Source: Formosa agariphila KMM 3901 (GTDB taxonomy: Bacteria; Bacteroidota; Bacteroidia; Flavobacteriales; Flavobacteriaceae). Taken from it: a DNA stretch of 64,000 nucleotides. Shown in pieces: positions 29,717 through 38,878 of this stretch. The stretch is from NCBI RefSeq assembly GCF_000723205.1, contig NZ_HG315671.1, positions 1,151,351 through 1,215,350 of the forward strand, given 5' to 3'. Both the position numbers and the translations under genes were made by a program. Numbering within the stretch: position 1 is the stretch's first letter; every line of letters begins with the position of its first letter. The notes under the pieces are model-generated. The model had not been told where the DNA came from. It did not search any database and worked only from the letters and a program-made list of their open reading frames with translations.

Positions 29717-31084
29717 ATGAAAAAGTATCAGTTAAAAGACATGTACCGATTAATTGTATTGGGGATAATTGTTAATTGTACACCGCAAATACATGCGCAA
29801 GTTAAATCGGAAATACCACCAAACATTATTTTAATCATGGCAGACGATTTAGGTTATGGGGAACTATCAAGTTATGGAAGTAAAACCATACATACGCCTA
29901 ACCTTGATAAATTGGCTTCGCAAGGTGTTAAGTTTTTAGACTTTCATTCCAACGGTCCAATTTGTAGTCCTACGCGTGCAGCTTTATTAACAGGAAAATA
30001 TCAGCAACGTACAGGTGTAGAAGGTGTAATAACAGCGGCAAATCATCGTGAAGTTGGATTAAGTTTAGATGAAATAACCATGGCTGAAGAATTACAACGT
30101 TTAGGGTATACCACAGCTATGTATGGAAAATGGCATTTAGGTTATGCCGAACCATTTAATCCTATTTATCAGGGTTTCGATGAATTTAAGGGGTTTGTAA
30201 GTGGTAATATCGATTATCATTCGCACATAGATCAAGAAGGCTACCTAGACTGGTGGCAAAATAATACTATTGCAGATGAACCGGGATATTCTACAGATTT
30301 AATTACCAATTACGGGATTCAATTTATAAAACAAAATCATCCAAATAAAACAGGAAAACCATTTTTTCTATACTTAGCTCAGGAATCTCCACATTACCCA
30401 ATTCAAGGACGTTATGATAAACCAGTGCGTGAAGAAGGCAATAAAAAATACATTAGAAAAGTTCCAAAAGATAGTGTGCAAACCATCTATAGAGGCATGA
30501 TAGAAACTATGGATGAAACCATTGGTGATTTATTAAAAACGGTTAATAATGAAGGGTTAGATAAAAATACAATTATTATCTTTTGTTCAGATAATGGTGC
30601 AGCTGGAGTACGTGGCGATAATGGGGTGCTAAGAGATTCTAAAACGAGTGTTTATGAAGGCGGACATCGAGTGCCAGCGATTATGAAATATCCAAACCAC
30701 ATTAAAGCTGGAAGTATTAATGAAACACCAATTCTTACAATGGATTTACTACCTACATTTCTGGATTTTGCAAAGGGAACACCACAAGGCAAATCTGTAG
30801 ATGGGGTGAGTTTTAAAAATCATATTGTTAAGGGAGAAGCATTTCCTGAACGTGATTTATTTTGGGTGTTTAGAGATAAAAAGGCCATGAGAAGTGGCGA
30901 TTGGAAATTAGTAACTAACGGATTGGATTCTGAAAAAACTATAGAATTGTTCAATTTAAAACAAGATTTATCTGAACAAAACGATTTGTCTAAAACCCAT
31001 CCAGACCGTGTAAAAACTATGCTTAAACAATTAGATGTTTGGGAAGCCCAAGTAAGATCGGGTGCTCCTGTTGTTGCAGAATAA
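29717..31084 (+). CDS. Secreted sulfatase, S1 family
   Basis: A 455-residue sulfatase with a signal peptide ending QIHAQ, then NIILIMADDLGYGELSSYGS. The CSPTR activation motif has Cys83. KWHLG and the metal site FCSDNGAAGVRGDNG follow, then the EGGHRVPAI segment. It is of the compact type without a C-terminal extension. It is followed after 19 bases by a Kelch-repeat gene. I find no good copy of the shared PUL element in the 172-base gap before it, so it may be read from upstream or be regulated differently. Confidence 0.9.
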   Translation: MKKYQLKDMYRLIVLGIIVNCTPQIHAQVKSEIPPNIILIMADDLGYGELSSYGSKTIHTPNLDKLASQGVKFLDFHSNGPICSPTRAALLTGKYQQRTGVEGVITAANHREVGLSLDEITMAEELQRLGYTTAMYGKWHLGYAEPFNPIYQGFDEFKGFVSGNIDYHSHIDQEGYLDWWQNNTIADEPGYSTDLITNYGIQFIKQNHPNKTGKPFFLYLAQESPHYPIQGRYDKPVREEGNKKYIRKVPKDSVQTIYRGMIETMDETIGDLLKTVNNEGLDKNTIIIFCSDNGAAGVRGDNGVLRDSKTSVYEGGHRVPAIMKYPNHIKAGSINETPILTMDLLPTFLDFAKGTPQGKSVDGVSFKNHIVKGEAFPERDLFWVFRDKKAMRSGDWKLVTNGLDSEKTIELFNLKQDLSEQNDLSKTHPDRVKTMLKQLDVWEAQVRSGAPVVAE

Positions 31085-31103
31085 TTAATAATACCTAGAG
31101 CTT

Positions 31104-32096
31104 ATGATATCAAAATATTTTCGCCTCGTAGTTTACTTTATTTGTATTGGAATGTTTCAATCTGTAGCAGGACAATCCTTAAAAGATTATACTTGGAAAA
31201 CATTAGAAACACAAGGAGAACCAGTGGCGCGTCATGAAGCTGCATTTATTGAATCCGATGGGTTGTTTTACTTATTAGGAGGTCGCCGAATTCAAGAGGT
31301 TTCAATTTATAATCCAAAAGAAAATGCATGGTCTAGTGGCGCAAAACCGCCTTTAGAACTCCATCATTTTCAAGGTGTCTCATATCAAGGTAACGTGTAT
31401 GTTGTTGGCGCGTTTACAGGGAAATATCCGCGTGAAACACCTGTTGAACACGCTTATGTTTATCAAACTAAAACAGACACATGGTCTAAAGGGTTTAAAA
31501 TGCCCGAAGATAGACTTAGAGCCTCTACAACTGCAAATGTGTATAAAGACAAATTGTATATTGCTTGTGGTATCATAGATGGGCATTGGGATGGTCATGT
31601 AGAATGGTTCGATGTTTACGATTTTAAAACCCAGACCTGGGAAAAACTTCCAGATGCACCTCGTGCTCGAGATCATGCAACTTCGGTAATTTGTAACGAT
31701 AAATTATATCTTCTTGGCGGGAGACGTTCTTCGGGTCATATTAAAAAAGTAATGGACCTTACGGTTCCTGAAATTGATGTGTTCGATTTTAAAACAGGAA
31801 CTTGGAGTACTTTAAATACTCTTGTGCCAACCCAACGTGCTGGATGTACATCAATATGTATTGGAGATAATATATTATTTTCAGGAGGAGAAAGTATGAC
31901 TCAAAAAGCAGCACATAATGAAGTTGAGGTTTTAAATACCATAACAGAAACCTGGAGTACCTTACCAACGTTAAATACCGGTAGACATGGAACACAGTTT
32001 ATTTGGTATAAAAAACAATTGTATATCGCATCGGGTTGTAGTGAAAGAGGAGGTAGCTCAGAACTTCAAAGTATTGAGCGTTTCGATAAAAAATAG
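31104..32096 (+). CDS. Secreted Kelch-repeat beta-propeller protein
   Basis: A 330-residue secreted protein with a signal peptide ending QSVAGQ and five to six Kelch repeats, visible as FYLLGGRR, VYVVGAFTG, LYIACGII, LYLLGGRRSSG, ILFSGGES and LYIASGCSERG. Each is spaced ~50 residues from the next and is followed by a W-containing strand (AWSSG, TWSKG, TWEKL, TWSTL). Such propellers bind ligands or, in some families, carry mutarotase or lyase activity. It is co-transcribed with the sulfatase upstream. No catalytic residues can be assigned. Confidence 0.75.
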   Translation: MISKYFRLVVYFICIGMFQSVAGQSLKDYTWKTLETQGEPVARHEAAFIESDGLFYLLGGRRIQEVSIYNPKENAWSSGAKPPLELHHFQGVSYQGNVYVVGAFTGKYPRETPVEHAYVYQTKTDTWSKGFKMPEDRLRASTTANVYKDKLYIACGIIDGHWDGHVEWFDVYDFKTQTWEKLPDAPRARDHATSVICNDKLYLLGGRRSSGHIKKVMDLTVPEIDVFDFKTGTWSTLNTLVPTQRAGCTSICIGDNILFSGGESMTQKAAHNEVEVLNTITETWSTLPTLNTGRHGTQFIWYKKQLYIASGCSERGGSSELQSIERFDKK

Positions 32097-32150
32097 ATGA
32101 TATTTATATTGTTTTGCAGTAAAATACACGATTTATTTAAACATAATTGA

Positions 32151-32186
32151 AAAACCTTAAACTGTTAAGTTTAAGGTTTTCTTTGT
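32151..32186 (+). terminator. Terminator after the sulfatase-Kelch pair
   Basis: A perfect 13-bp stem (32151-32163 with 32168-32180), four-base loop and T-rich tail. Confidence 0.88.
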
Positions 32187-32224
32187 TTTATAACGGGGGT
32201 GAGAATCTCTAAAATGTTATAAAA

Positions 32225-32264
32225 ATGAAGTTATTTTTACTGTAAGTACTCATAATTTATATTC
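32225..32264 (+). promoter_or_regulatory. Partial PUL promoter element before GH95
   Basis: CATAATTTATATTC at 32251-32264 matches half-site 2 of the shared element with one difference from copy 8. Half-site 1 is poorly conserved, and no -7-like sequence is at the expected offset (32283). It could be a degenerate or differently spaced copy. Confidence 0.35.
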
Positions 32265-32354
32265 AATGAACTTTAATTTATATTAAAAATGTAATATAAA
32301 TATGATCTTGCTTAAGATTGAAGCTGAATAACAAACCACATTAAAAATTAACTA

Positions 32355-34952
32355 ATGAACTCGCCACAACCTATCATATTACGAATTCCCCCGAGCTATT
32401 TAAGAGGATATATTTCTAAAATCAATATACTCAGAGTTTTATTGCTTACACTTTGTGTAGGTGTAACAAGTTGCGATAGCAATGTAGATAACAAAATAAA
32501 TCCTACGACGCACCAAGAGAGTAATCAACCGTTACAGTTGTGGTACGATGCACCTGCAGCCGATTGGAACGAGGCGCTTCCGTTAGGAAATGGTCGTTTG
32601 GGCGCTATGGTTTACGGAATTCCGGAACATGAAAATATTCAATTAAATGAAAGCACATTATGGGCTGGTGGTCCACATAGCAATCCTAATCCAGATGCAA
32701 AAGAAGCCCTTTCTGAAATTAGAACACTGTTGTTCGATAGTAAATATAAAGAGGCTCATAATCTAGCAAATGCTAAGTTTATTTCAAAAACGTCTCATGG
32801 AATGCCTTATGAAACCGTTGGGAATTTAAGGTTAGATTTCTTAAACCAAGGAGAATATTCAGATTATCACAGAGTATTAGATATAGAAAATGCTATTAAT
32901 ACAACAACCTATACAGCGAATGGCGTAAAGTATAAACGTGAGATGTTTACATCGTTTTCAGATCAGGTTATTGTTATGCGAATAACGGCAAATAAAAATG
33001 GAAAATTAAGTTTTACAGCCGATATGGATCGTCCTGAACCCGCAAAAGTTACTGTGACTACAGAAGGTAATAATGTGTTGAAAATGGTTGGGTTTGGAAG
33101 TGATAATTTAAATAAAAGATTGGGAAAAGCCGAACCTATTAAAGGAGAAGTTGAGTTTCAATCTCGTGTTAAAATTATGAATGATGGTGGGCGTATATTT
33201 GCAAAGAATAATATGTTAGAAGTTTCGGAAGCAAATAGTGTAACGTTATATATATCGATAGCAACAAATTTTGTGAATTACCAAGATATTAGCGCAGATG
33301 CCCATAAAAGAGCAACAGACTACATTACTGCAGCAGAAACGAAAGATTACAACCAATTAAAAACAAATCATTCTAATTATTATAAGAAGTTTTTTAATCG
33401 CGTGTCTCTAGATTTAGGTTCATCTGAACATGAGGATAAACCAACAGATGTTAGAATTAAAAACTTCAGCTCGGTTACAGACCCTAGTTTAGCTGCGTTA
33501 TATTTTCAATTCGGTCGTTATCTATTAATTTCATCGTCTCAACCTGGTGGACAGGCAGCAAACTTACAAGGAATTTGGTGTAAAGATTTAACGCCGCCTT
33601 GGAAAAGTGCATATACAATAAACATCAATACAGAAATGAATTATTGGCCTGCAGAGGTCACGAATTTAAGTGAAATGCATGACCCATTAATTGAATTAGT
33701 TAAAGACCTTTCAGTAACAGGTGCAGAGACAGCAAAAGTCATGTACGGTGCAGAGGGCTGGGTAACACATCATAACACAGATCTTTGGCGAATTTCGGGA
33801 CCTGTAGATGGTGCAACTTGGGGAATGTGGACAACTGGAGGAACATGGTTAGCTCAGCATTTATGGGATAAATTTATGTTTAATGGAGATTTAGAGTATT
33901 TAAAAACGGTATATCCTGCAATGAAAGGTGCTTCAGAATTTTGTATTAGCTTCTTAACAGAAGACCCAAACGGATGGTTAGTTATTTCGCCTACAATTTC
34001 TCCAGAACATGGACCAAAAGGACGTCCTAATAGTGTGAATATAGTAGAAAGCGCATCTATGGACAGTCAGTTGGTTTTCGATATGCTCACTAAAACCATT
34101 GCAGCAGCAAAATTATTAAATGTAGATGCAGATTTGGTAAAAACGATGGAGCAAACTCTAGACAAATTACCACCTATGAAAATAGGAAAACACAATCAAT
34201 TACAAGAATGGATGGACGATTTAGATGATCCAGAAGACGATCACCGTCATGTCTCTCATTTATACGGATTATATCCTTCGAATTTAATTTCGCCATACAG
34301 AAACCCTAAACTATTTAAAGGAGCAGAAAATACGTTAATTCAGCGTGGTGATCCGTCAACTGGATGGTCTATGAACTGGAAAATAAACTTATGGGCACGT
34401 TTACTAGATGGCAATCACGCCTATAAATTAATGGGGGATCAAATTAAGTTAGTAGGACGTCCTGGGTCTCCAAAAGGTGGTGGAACGTATGCGAATATGT
34501 TAGATGCACATCCACCATTTCAAATTGATGGAAACTTTGGATTTACTTCTGGCTTAACCGAAATGTTAGTGCAAAGTCATGATGAAGCGATTCATTTAAT
34601 ACCGGCATTGCCAGATGTTTGGAAAGATGGAACTGTTAGCGGACTTAGAGCTCGTGGTGGGTTTGAAATAGAATATCTAGAATGGAAACAAGGAGCAGTT
34701 GTAAAAGCTGTTATCAAATCTAATTTAGGTGGAAATTTACGTATACGTTCGTATAATGCACTTACTTTAGAGCAGGGGGCATCCTTAAAAGAAGCTAATG
34801 GAAAAAATTCAAATGCATTTTATAAGATTGCTAATATTAAAACCCCTGAAATTTCAAAAACCGCCCAACTTGAGGACGTGTCATTACGGCCTGTTTTCGA
34901 ATATGATATTGCTACAACAGCAGGACAAGTTATTGTTGTTATGAAAAAGTAA
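32355..34952 (+). CDS. GH95 alpha-L-fucosidase or alpha-L-galactosidase
   Basis: An inverting exo-glycosidase, 865 residues, with a long lipoprotein signal (Cys40, GVTSC). The domain opens with [24 protein letters not shown] and [10 protein letters not shown]. All the expected catalytic residues are present: Asn423 and Asn425 in [13 protein letters not shown], Glu551 in SPEHG, and Asp725 in QIDGNFG. GH95 members remove alpha-1,2-L-fucose or alpha-L-galactose, which the sequence does not separate. It is monocistronic, with terminators on both sides. It suggests fucose or L-galactose branches on the target glycan. Confidence 0.93.
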   Translation: MNSPQPIILRIPPSYLRGYISKINILRVLLLTLCVGVTSCDSNVDNKINPTTHQESNQPLQLWYDAPAADWNEALPLGNGRLGAMVYGIPEHENIQLNESTLWAGGPHSNPNPDAKEALSEIRTLLFDSKYKEAHNLANAKFISKTSHGMPYETVGNLRLDFLNQGEYSDYHRVLDIENAINTTTYTANGVKYKREMFTSFSDQVIVMRITANKNGKLSFTADMDRPEPAKVTVTTEGNNVLKMVGFGSDNLNKRLGKAEPIKGEVEFQSRVKIMNDGGRIFAKNNMLEVSEANSVTLYISIATNFVNYQDISADAHKRATDYITAAETKDYNQLKTNHSNYYKKFFNRVSLDLGSSEHEDKPTDVRIKNFSSVTDPSLAALYFQFGRYLLISSSQPGGQAANLQGIWCKDLTPPWKSAYTININTEMNYWPAEVTNLSEMHDPLIELVKDLSVTGAETAKVMYGAEGWVTHHNTDLWRISGPVDGATWGMWTTGGTWLAQHLWDKFMFNGDLEYLKTVYPAMKGASEFCISFLTEDPNGWLVISPTISPEHGPKGRPNSVNIVESASMDSQLVFDMLTKTIAAAKLLNVDADLVKTMEQTLDKLPPMKIGKHNQLQEWMDDLDDPEDDHRHVSHLYGLYPSNLISPYRNPKLFKGAENTLIQRGDPSTGWSMNWKINLWARLLDGNHAYKLMGDQIKLVGRPGSPKGGGTYANMLDAHPPFQIDGNFGFTSGLTEMLVQSHDEAIHLIPALPDVWKDGTVSGLRARGGFEIEYLEWKQGAVVKAVIKSNLGGNLRIRSYNALTLEQGASLKEANGKNSNAFYKIANIKTPEISKTAQLEDVSLRPVFEYDIATTAGQVIVVMKK

Positions 34953-34992
34953 TTTCATTTCAACAAGAAATAAAAATGAAATAAATTCTTAG

Positions 34993-35045
34993 AAAACAGG
35001 AAGTATATATTTATAACGTAAAAATATACTTCCTGTTTTATTTTT
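34993..35045 (+). terminator. Long terminator after GH95
   Basis: A perfect 16-bp stem (34993-35008 with 35024-35039) with a 15-base loop and a T-rich 3' end. Confidence 0.85.
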
Positions 35046-35079
35046 ATCAATATGTGAAATTTCAATTAAATAATAATAG

Positions 35080-35427
35080 ATGCGAACAATAGTATGTTTT
35101 CTTTTTATTCAACTTAGTTTTTCAGCTCTAGCTCAGCATCTAGAATTGCCTTTATGGGGAGATAATATTCCGAATTATCGGGAAACCAATGAAGAAGAAG
35201 TAAGAGTGCAAGAAGGGGTTTTAAAAATTAGAAATGTAAAAAAGCCTGGTGTTGAGGTTTTTTTACCATCAGAAAAGTTAAGAAATGGCCAAGCCATGAT
35301 TATTTGTCCTGGTGGAGGATATGCTATTATGAATTGGGATTGGGAAGGTACCGATATTGCTAAATGGTTAAACTCACAAGGCATAGTTGATAAAGCAAAG
35401 CAAATAAAAAAAGCATGCCCAGTGTAA
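35080..35427 (+). pseudogene. Truncated alpha/beta hydrolase (esterase) remnant
   Basis: The 115-residue frame has an intact signal peptide ending SALAQ, and the start of a secreted alpha/beta hydrolase with the oxyanion segment IICPGGGYAIMNWDWEGTDIA. Similarity stops after KWLNSQGI. The remaining 14 residues are lysine-rich and unlike the family, and the nucleophile elbow, Asp and His are all absent. Full-length relatives are near 290 residues, so more than half was deleted. It sits at the junction between the forward PUL genes and the reverse-strand AraC gene, suggesting a rearrangement there. Confidence 0.7.
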
Positions 35428-35493
35428 AGCAGAAGAAATGGCCATTTTTAATGTTTTTTATAATAATGATTATAGATAGAATTAGAATATATG

Positions 35494-36375
35494 TTATTTA
35501 GATAGCGATTTTAAGAATGATTTTGGGGTGAATCCTGTATGCTTTTTAAAGTATTTGGTAAAGTTTGTAGCGTCTTCAAACCCTAAATGATACGCTAATT
35601 CAGTGCTTTTTATATTAGAATTTATTAAGCGTCTTTTAGCTTGAAGAATAATAAAATCGTCGATAACATTTTTCGCTGTTTTATTGACTAATTCTTTACA
35701 AATAGAATTTAAGTGTTTGTAAGTCATTGCTAACTCATTAGCGTAAAAGCTAGCATTTCTGCTTTGTGTTAAATGAATTTCAATGAGCGCTGTAAATTTT
35801 TGGAACGTAATGATTTTGGACGACTCTTTAATATATAGTGTCTGAGATTGCTTTATAGTTTCTGCTTTCGAAATTAAGATGGTAAACAACGCGTTAATAA
35901 TGCTTTTCTGATTAAACATATCAGAATTAATGTATTCCTTCTGTAATAATTTAAAATAATCATTAAAATCTGATGTTTTTGGAATTTGTAATATGGGCGA
36001 AAACAGTTGAGGGTTAAACAATCGAAAAACAAAATCTTTAGACAGATTAGCAAAACAATCTATAAAATAGTCTTCAGTGAAAATCATACAAAAGCCATCT
36101 AAATTTCCCGAAAAATCGAATGCATTTACTTGTTCTTTAGTAAGATAAATTAAGCTGTGTTTTTGAACAGGAAACCAATTAAAATCGATAAAATGGCTTC
36201 CGGAACCTGCTGTAAAATAAATTAAATTATAAAATTTTAATTGATGTGGTTGTTCTGGGTCATGTAGTTGGTTGTTTTTTCCACGTCTAATTTTTTCAAT
36301 AGGTACAATTTCAAAACCAAAATTCTCGGTAGTTTCAGGATTAAAGGTTATATATGGAATCTGGTTTTCGTTCAT
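35494..36375 (-). CDS. AraC-family transcriptional regulator
   Basis: A 293-residue cytoplasmic regulator with an N-terminal cupin-like sensing half. The C-terminal double helix-turn-helix includes FYANELAMTYKHLNSICKEL and TELAYHLGFEDATNFTKYFKKHTGFTPKSF, the canonical second AraC helix pair. It is on the opposite strand to the PUL and next to VOC and flavodoxin genes, so it may control those rather than glycan use. Its target is not evident. Confidence 0.88.
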   Translation of the reverse strand: MNENQIPYITFNPETTENFGFEIVPIEKIRRGKNNQLHDPEQPHQLKFYNLIYFTAGSGSHFIDFNWFPVQKHSLIYLTKEQVNAFDFSGNLDGFCMIFTEDYFIDCFANLSKDFVFRLFNPQLFSPILQIPKTSDFNDYFKLLQKEYINSDMFNQKSIINALFTILISKAETIKQSQTLYIKESSKIITFQKFTALIEIHLTQSRNASFYANELAMTYKHLNSICKELVNKTAKNVIDDFIILQAKRRLINSNIKSTELAYHLGFEDATNFTKYFKKHTGFTPKSFLKSLSK

Positions 36376-36617
36376 AATTATTTATAACGGTGTTCACTAA
36401 GGCAAACTTTTGTCCTGAAAATTAGAAGCAATAGAGGTAAACTATATGTTTTCTTTTACAGTGTTATTTTCAGATCATAGTGGACTAAATTAGATTTTTC
36501 CCTTTTATAGTTTAAGTGAGATTTGTTTCTAGTATTAAAAACAAAAAATAAAGTTTAGCTTTAATCTGTCGGTATTCTTGAGTTGTTATCGCTGAAATAG
36601 AAATGTTTTTGTTGGTT

Positions 36618-37001
36618 CTAAATATCATTATTAATTTCAATCCAATAGTTGTCGGGGTCTTGAAAATAGAATTGTCTTATGCCGTCTTGTCTTATATAAT
36701 CTTTTTTAGGGGTATCTTTCCAATCGGTATAATTAATACCTAAGTCTTCTAAATGTTTTAAAAACGAATCTAAATGTGTAGTTGTTAAAGCAAAATGAAC
36801 AGCTTTGTTTGTTTTTACTTCAAGTTCGGGACGTGGAATCAGGTGAAGTTGTCTGCCTTCGTTAAGTGAAAGCCATCGTGTTTTCGAATTTGAAGCGGTA
36901 TTTTTAATTTCCTCAAGTTTAAGTACCTTTTGATAAAATGTAACAGAATTGTCAACGTCTTTTACTGAAAGCGCTATATGATTAAATAAAAAGTTAAACA
37001 T
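36618..37001 (-). CDS. VOC superfamily (glyoxalase/bleomycin-resistance-like) protein
   Basis: A 127-residue single-domain protein with the paired beta-alpha-beta-beta-beta layout. The first half begins FNHIALSVKDVDNSVTFYQ with a metal-type His, the middle has KAVHFALTT, and the end is YFQDPDNYWIEI with a metal-type Glu. These three residues could bind a divalent metal. Members include glyoxalase I, dioxygenases and resistance proteins; the substrate cannot be told. It reads away from the AraC promoter side and may belong with the redox gene upstream. Confidence 0.8.
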   Translation of the reverse strand: MFNFLFNHIALSVKDVDNSVTFYQKVLKLEEIKNTASNSKTRWLSLNEGRQLHLIPRPELEVKTNKAVHFALTTTHLDSFLKHLEDLGINYTDWKDTPKKDYIRQDGIRQFYFQDPDNYWIEINNDI

Positions 37002-37223
37002 GGTATTTAATTTACTTTATACATTACGAAATGATTACAACGTCTGTTATTTTTCAATTTTTACAATTGTAAAGAACACTAGACGCCATTTTTCAAATAT
37101 AAGAGATATGTGTAAATATGACGATATATAATTTAGCAGAAGTGTTTTACGCTTTTGTTTTAATCATCTAAATAAGTGTTTGTTTTAGTGAGACGTGCTG
37201 ATTACAAATATATTAATAATGAT

Positions 37224-37265
37224 AAAAAAAGCTTACAAAATCAGTGGCCTGACTTTGTAAGCTTT
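37224..37265 (-). terminator. Terminator of the flavodoxin-like gene
   Basis: A 16-bp stem with one mismatch (37228-37243 with 37250-37265). Read on the reverse strand it ends in a run of seven T. Confidence 0.75.
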
Positions 37266-37365
37266 AAAATTTATTGTCTGCTTTTTTAGCAATTAAATTT
37301 GTTCCTTTTTACCTTAAATTTTGGTTAAATAGAATACAAACGTGCTACTATGTATAGATTGTTTA

Positions 37366-38100
37366 CTAACGATATTCTGGATTTTCAAATTCCCAACGTT
37401 CTCCATTATCCCATTCTTCACGTGAATTTCCGTAATTTGGATAACCATTATTCTCTTTTAACATCAGTGCTAAATGTAACAGATTATAAGTCATAAATGT
37501 TGTGTTTCTATTCGTGAAATCACTATCAAAACCTACAGGTTGATCTAATTCTTCTCCTTTCCATACTTTATCACCATAGCTCGGTCCAGGACCAACTTTA
37601 CCTATCCAACCACAATCTGCTTGAGGTGGCACAGAATATCCAACGTGTTGCAGCGCATATAATATTCCCATTGCACAATGTTTTATACCATCTTCATTAC
37701 CGGTAACAATGCAACCACCTACTTTTCCATAATACACATATTGACCTTTATCGTTGGTCTGACCGCTCATTGCATAAAGCCTTTCGATTAATTTTTGAGC
37801 TTCAGACGATTTTTCACCCAACCAAATAGGTGTTCCTACAATAAGAATATCCGCGTCTAAAATTCTTTTAGATAAGGCTGGCCATTCATCGGTATCCCAA
37901 CCATATTCTGTCATATCTGGATATACACCACTCGCAACGTTGTGGTCTATAAATCGGATTTCGTCTATCTCTACACGTTCTTTTGTCATTATCGCTTTGG
38001 AAACGTCTATTAAAGATTGTGTGTGGCTATTTTCAGGTGATTTCTTTAATGTACAGTTTACATAAACTACTTTTAATTTACTAAAATCTATTTTTTTCAT
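37366..38100 (-). CDS. Flavodoxin-family / NAD(P)H-dependent FMN oxidoreductase
   Basis: A 244-residue flavodoxin-fold protein. It shows the beta-1 start LKVVYVNCTLKKSPENSHTQ, DADILIVGTPIWLGEKSSEAQ for FMN binding, and GGCIVTGNEDGIKHC in the third flavin loop. Family members reduce quinones, nitro compounds or metals using FMN. It is reverse-strand, separated from PUL genes by a 0.78-kb non-coding stretch, and has its own terminator. A role in glycan use is not indicated. Confidence 0.82.
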   Translation of the reverse strand: MKKIDFSKLKVVYVNCTLKKSPENSHTQSLIDVSKAIMTKERVEIDEIRFIDHNVASGVYPDMTEYGWDTDEWPALSKRILDADILIVGTPIWLGEKSSEAQKLIERLYAMSGQTNDKGQYVYYGKVGGCIVTGNEDGIKHCAMGILYALQHVGYSVPPQADCGWIGKVGPGPSYGDKVWKGEELDQPVGFDSDFTNRNTTFMTYNLLHLALMLKENNGYPNYGNSREEWDNGERWEFENPEYR

Positions 38101-38708
38101 AATGTTAATTTTAATGTTTTCAGGTTATTTATATAGTCTCTGTGTTCTTAATTTTAGTAGGATGCTATTTTCGTTCCTTAAATTTATTTTTAATTCAGCA
38201 ACGTATTCGATTGTTGAATTAGGCTTTGTCTACGATTAAATAGATTGTAATTGTTCAATAAAAAGTAATGCTGATTAATAGGTGTTCTTAAGAAGCTGTT
38301 ATCATTAACTTTCAAATTTAATAGTTAAACATTAGGAACAAGAACACTTATATTGCCTTTGACTAAAGAGAACTAAATAATTAAAAATATTGTTATTTCT
38401 AGACTTGAACTTGATTTGTTTAATCATGAGTAATATGTTTATCCTTTTTAGTATAACCTTTCCAAAAATAGATTTGCTTGCCATTTTTAGAAATTATTTT
38501 TTCACTTTAAAGATGCGCAATACATATAAATACCACATAAATTCTACACAATCAAATGTAAAAAAGACATAGTAAATAGTTTAGCTATATCCATTCTATT
38601 AGTAGCGTTATCCCTTAATAAAGTACTTAATAGTTAATCTGGTTTTTGCAAAATCACGTTTATGTTTACCATTTTATAAAGCGTCACATACCAGCGTAAA
38701 CGCTGAAA
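38101..38708. other. Non-coding stretch before the sulfatase operon
   Basis: AT-rich, with no gene-like frame; a 60-codon frame at 38390-38572 has no start context or recognisable composition. The reverse-strand promoter of the flavodoxin gene should lie at its left end. Its right end leads into a PUL promoter element. Confidence 0.5.
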
Positions 38709-38774
38709 ACAACCATAAGTTATAGACTATGAATCATGGTTTATATAGAAATTAATTACTTATGGCTAACATTG
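38709..38774 (+). promoter_or_regulatory. PUL regulon promoter element, copy 4 (sulfatase/acetylesterase operon)
   Basis: ATAAGTTAT at 38715, CATGGTTTATAT at 38735-38746 and -7-like TAACATTG at 38767-38774, with exactly the spacing of the other copies. The first four bases of half-site 1 are not conserved. Confidence 0.7.
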
Positions 38775-38878
38775 TATGTGTTTAACTGTAAAATAATTGG
38801 ATCTCATTTTAAAATGTAGAGATGCTAATAAAACATACGTTGCAATTACTAGGGAAGGATAACTGATGTTTTAACAAG

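Noticed and set aside
38390-38572. 60-codon frame in the gap before the sulfatase operon
   Set aside because: Hydrophobic, AT-driven composition, no family resemblance and no promoter or neighbour support.
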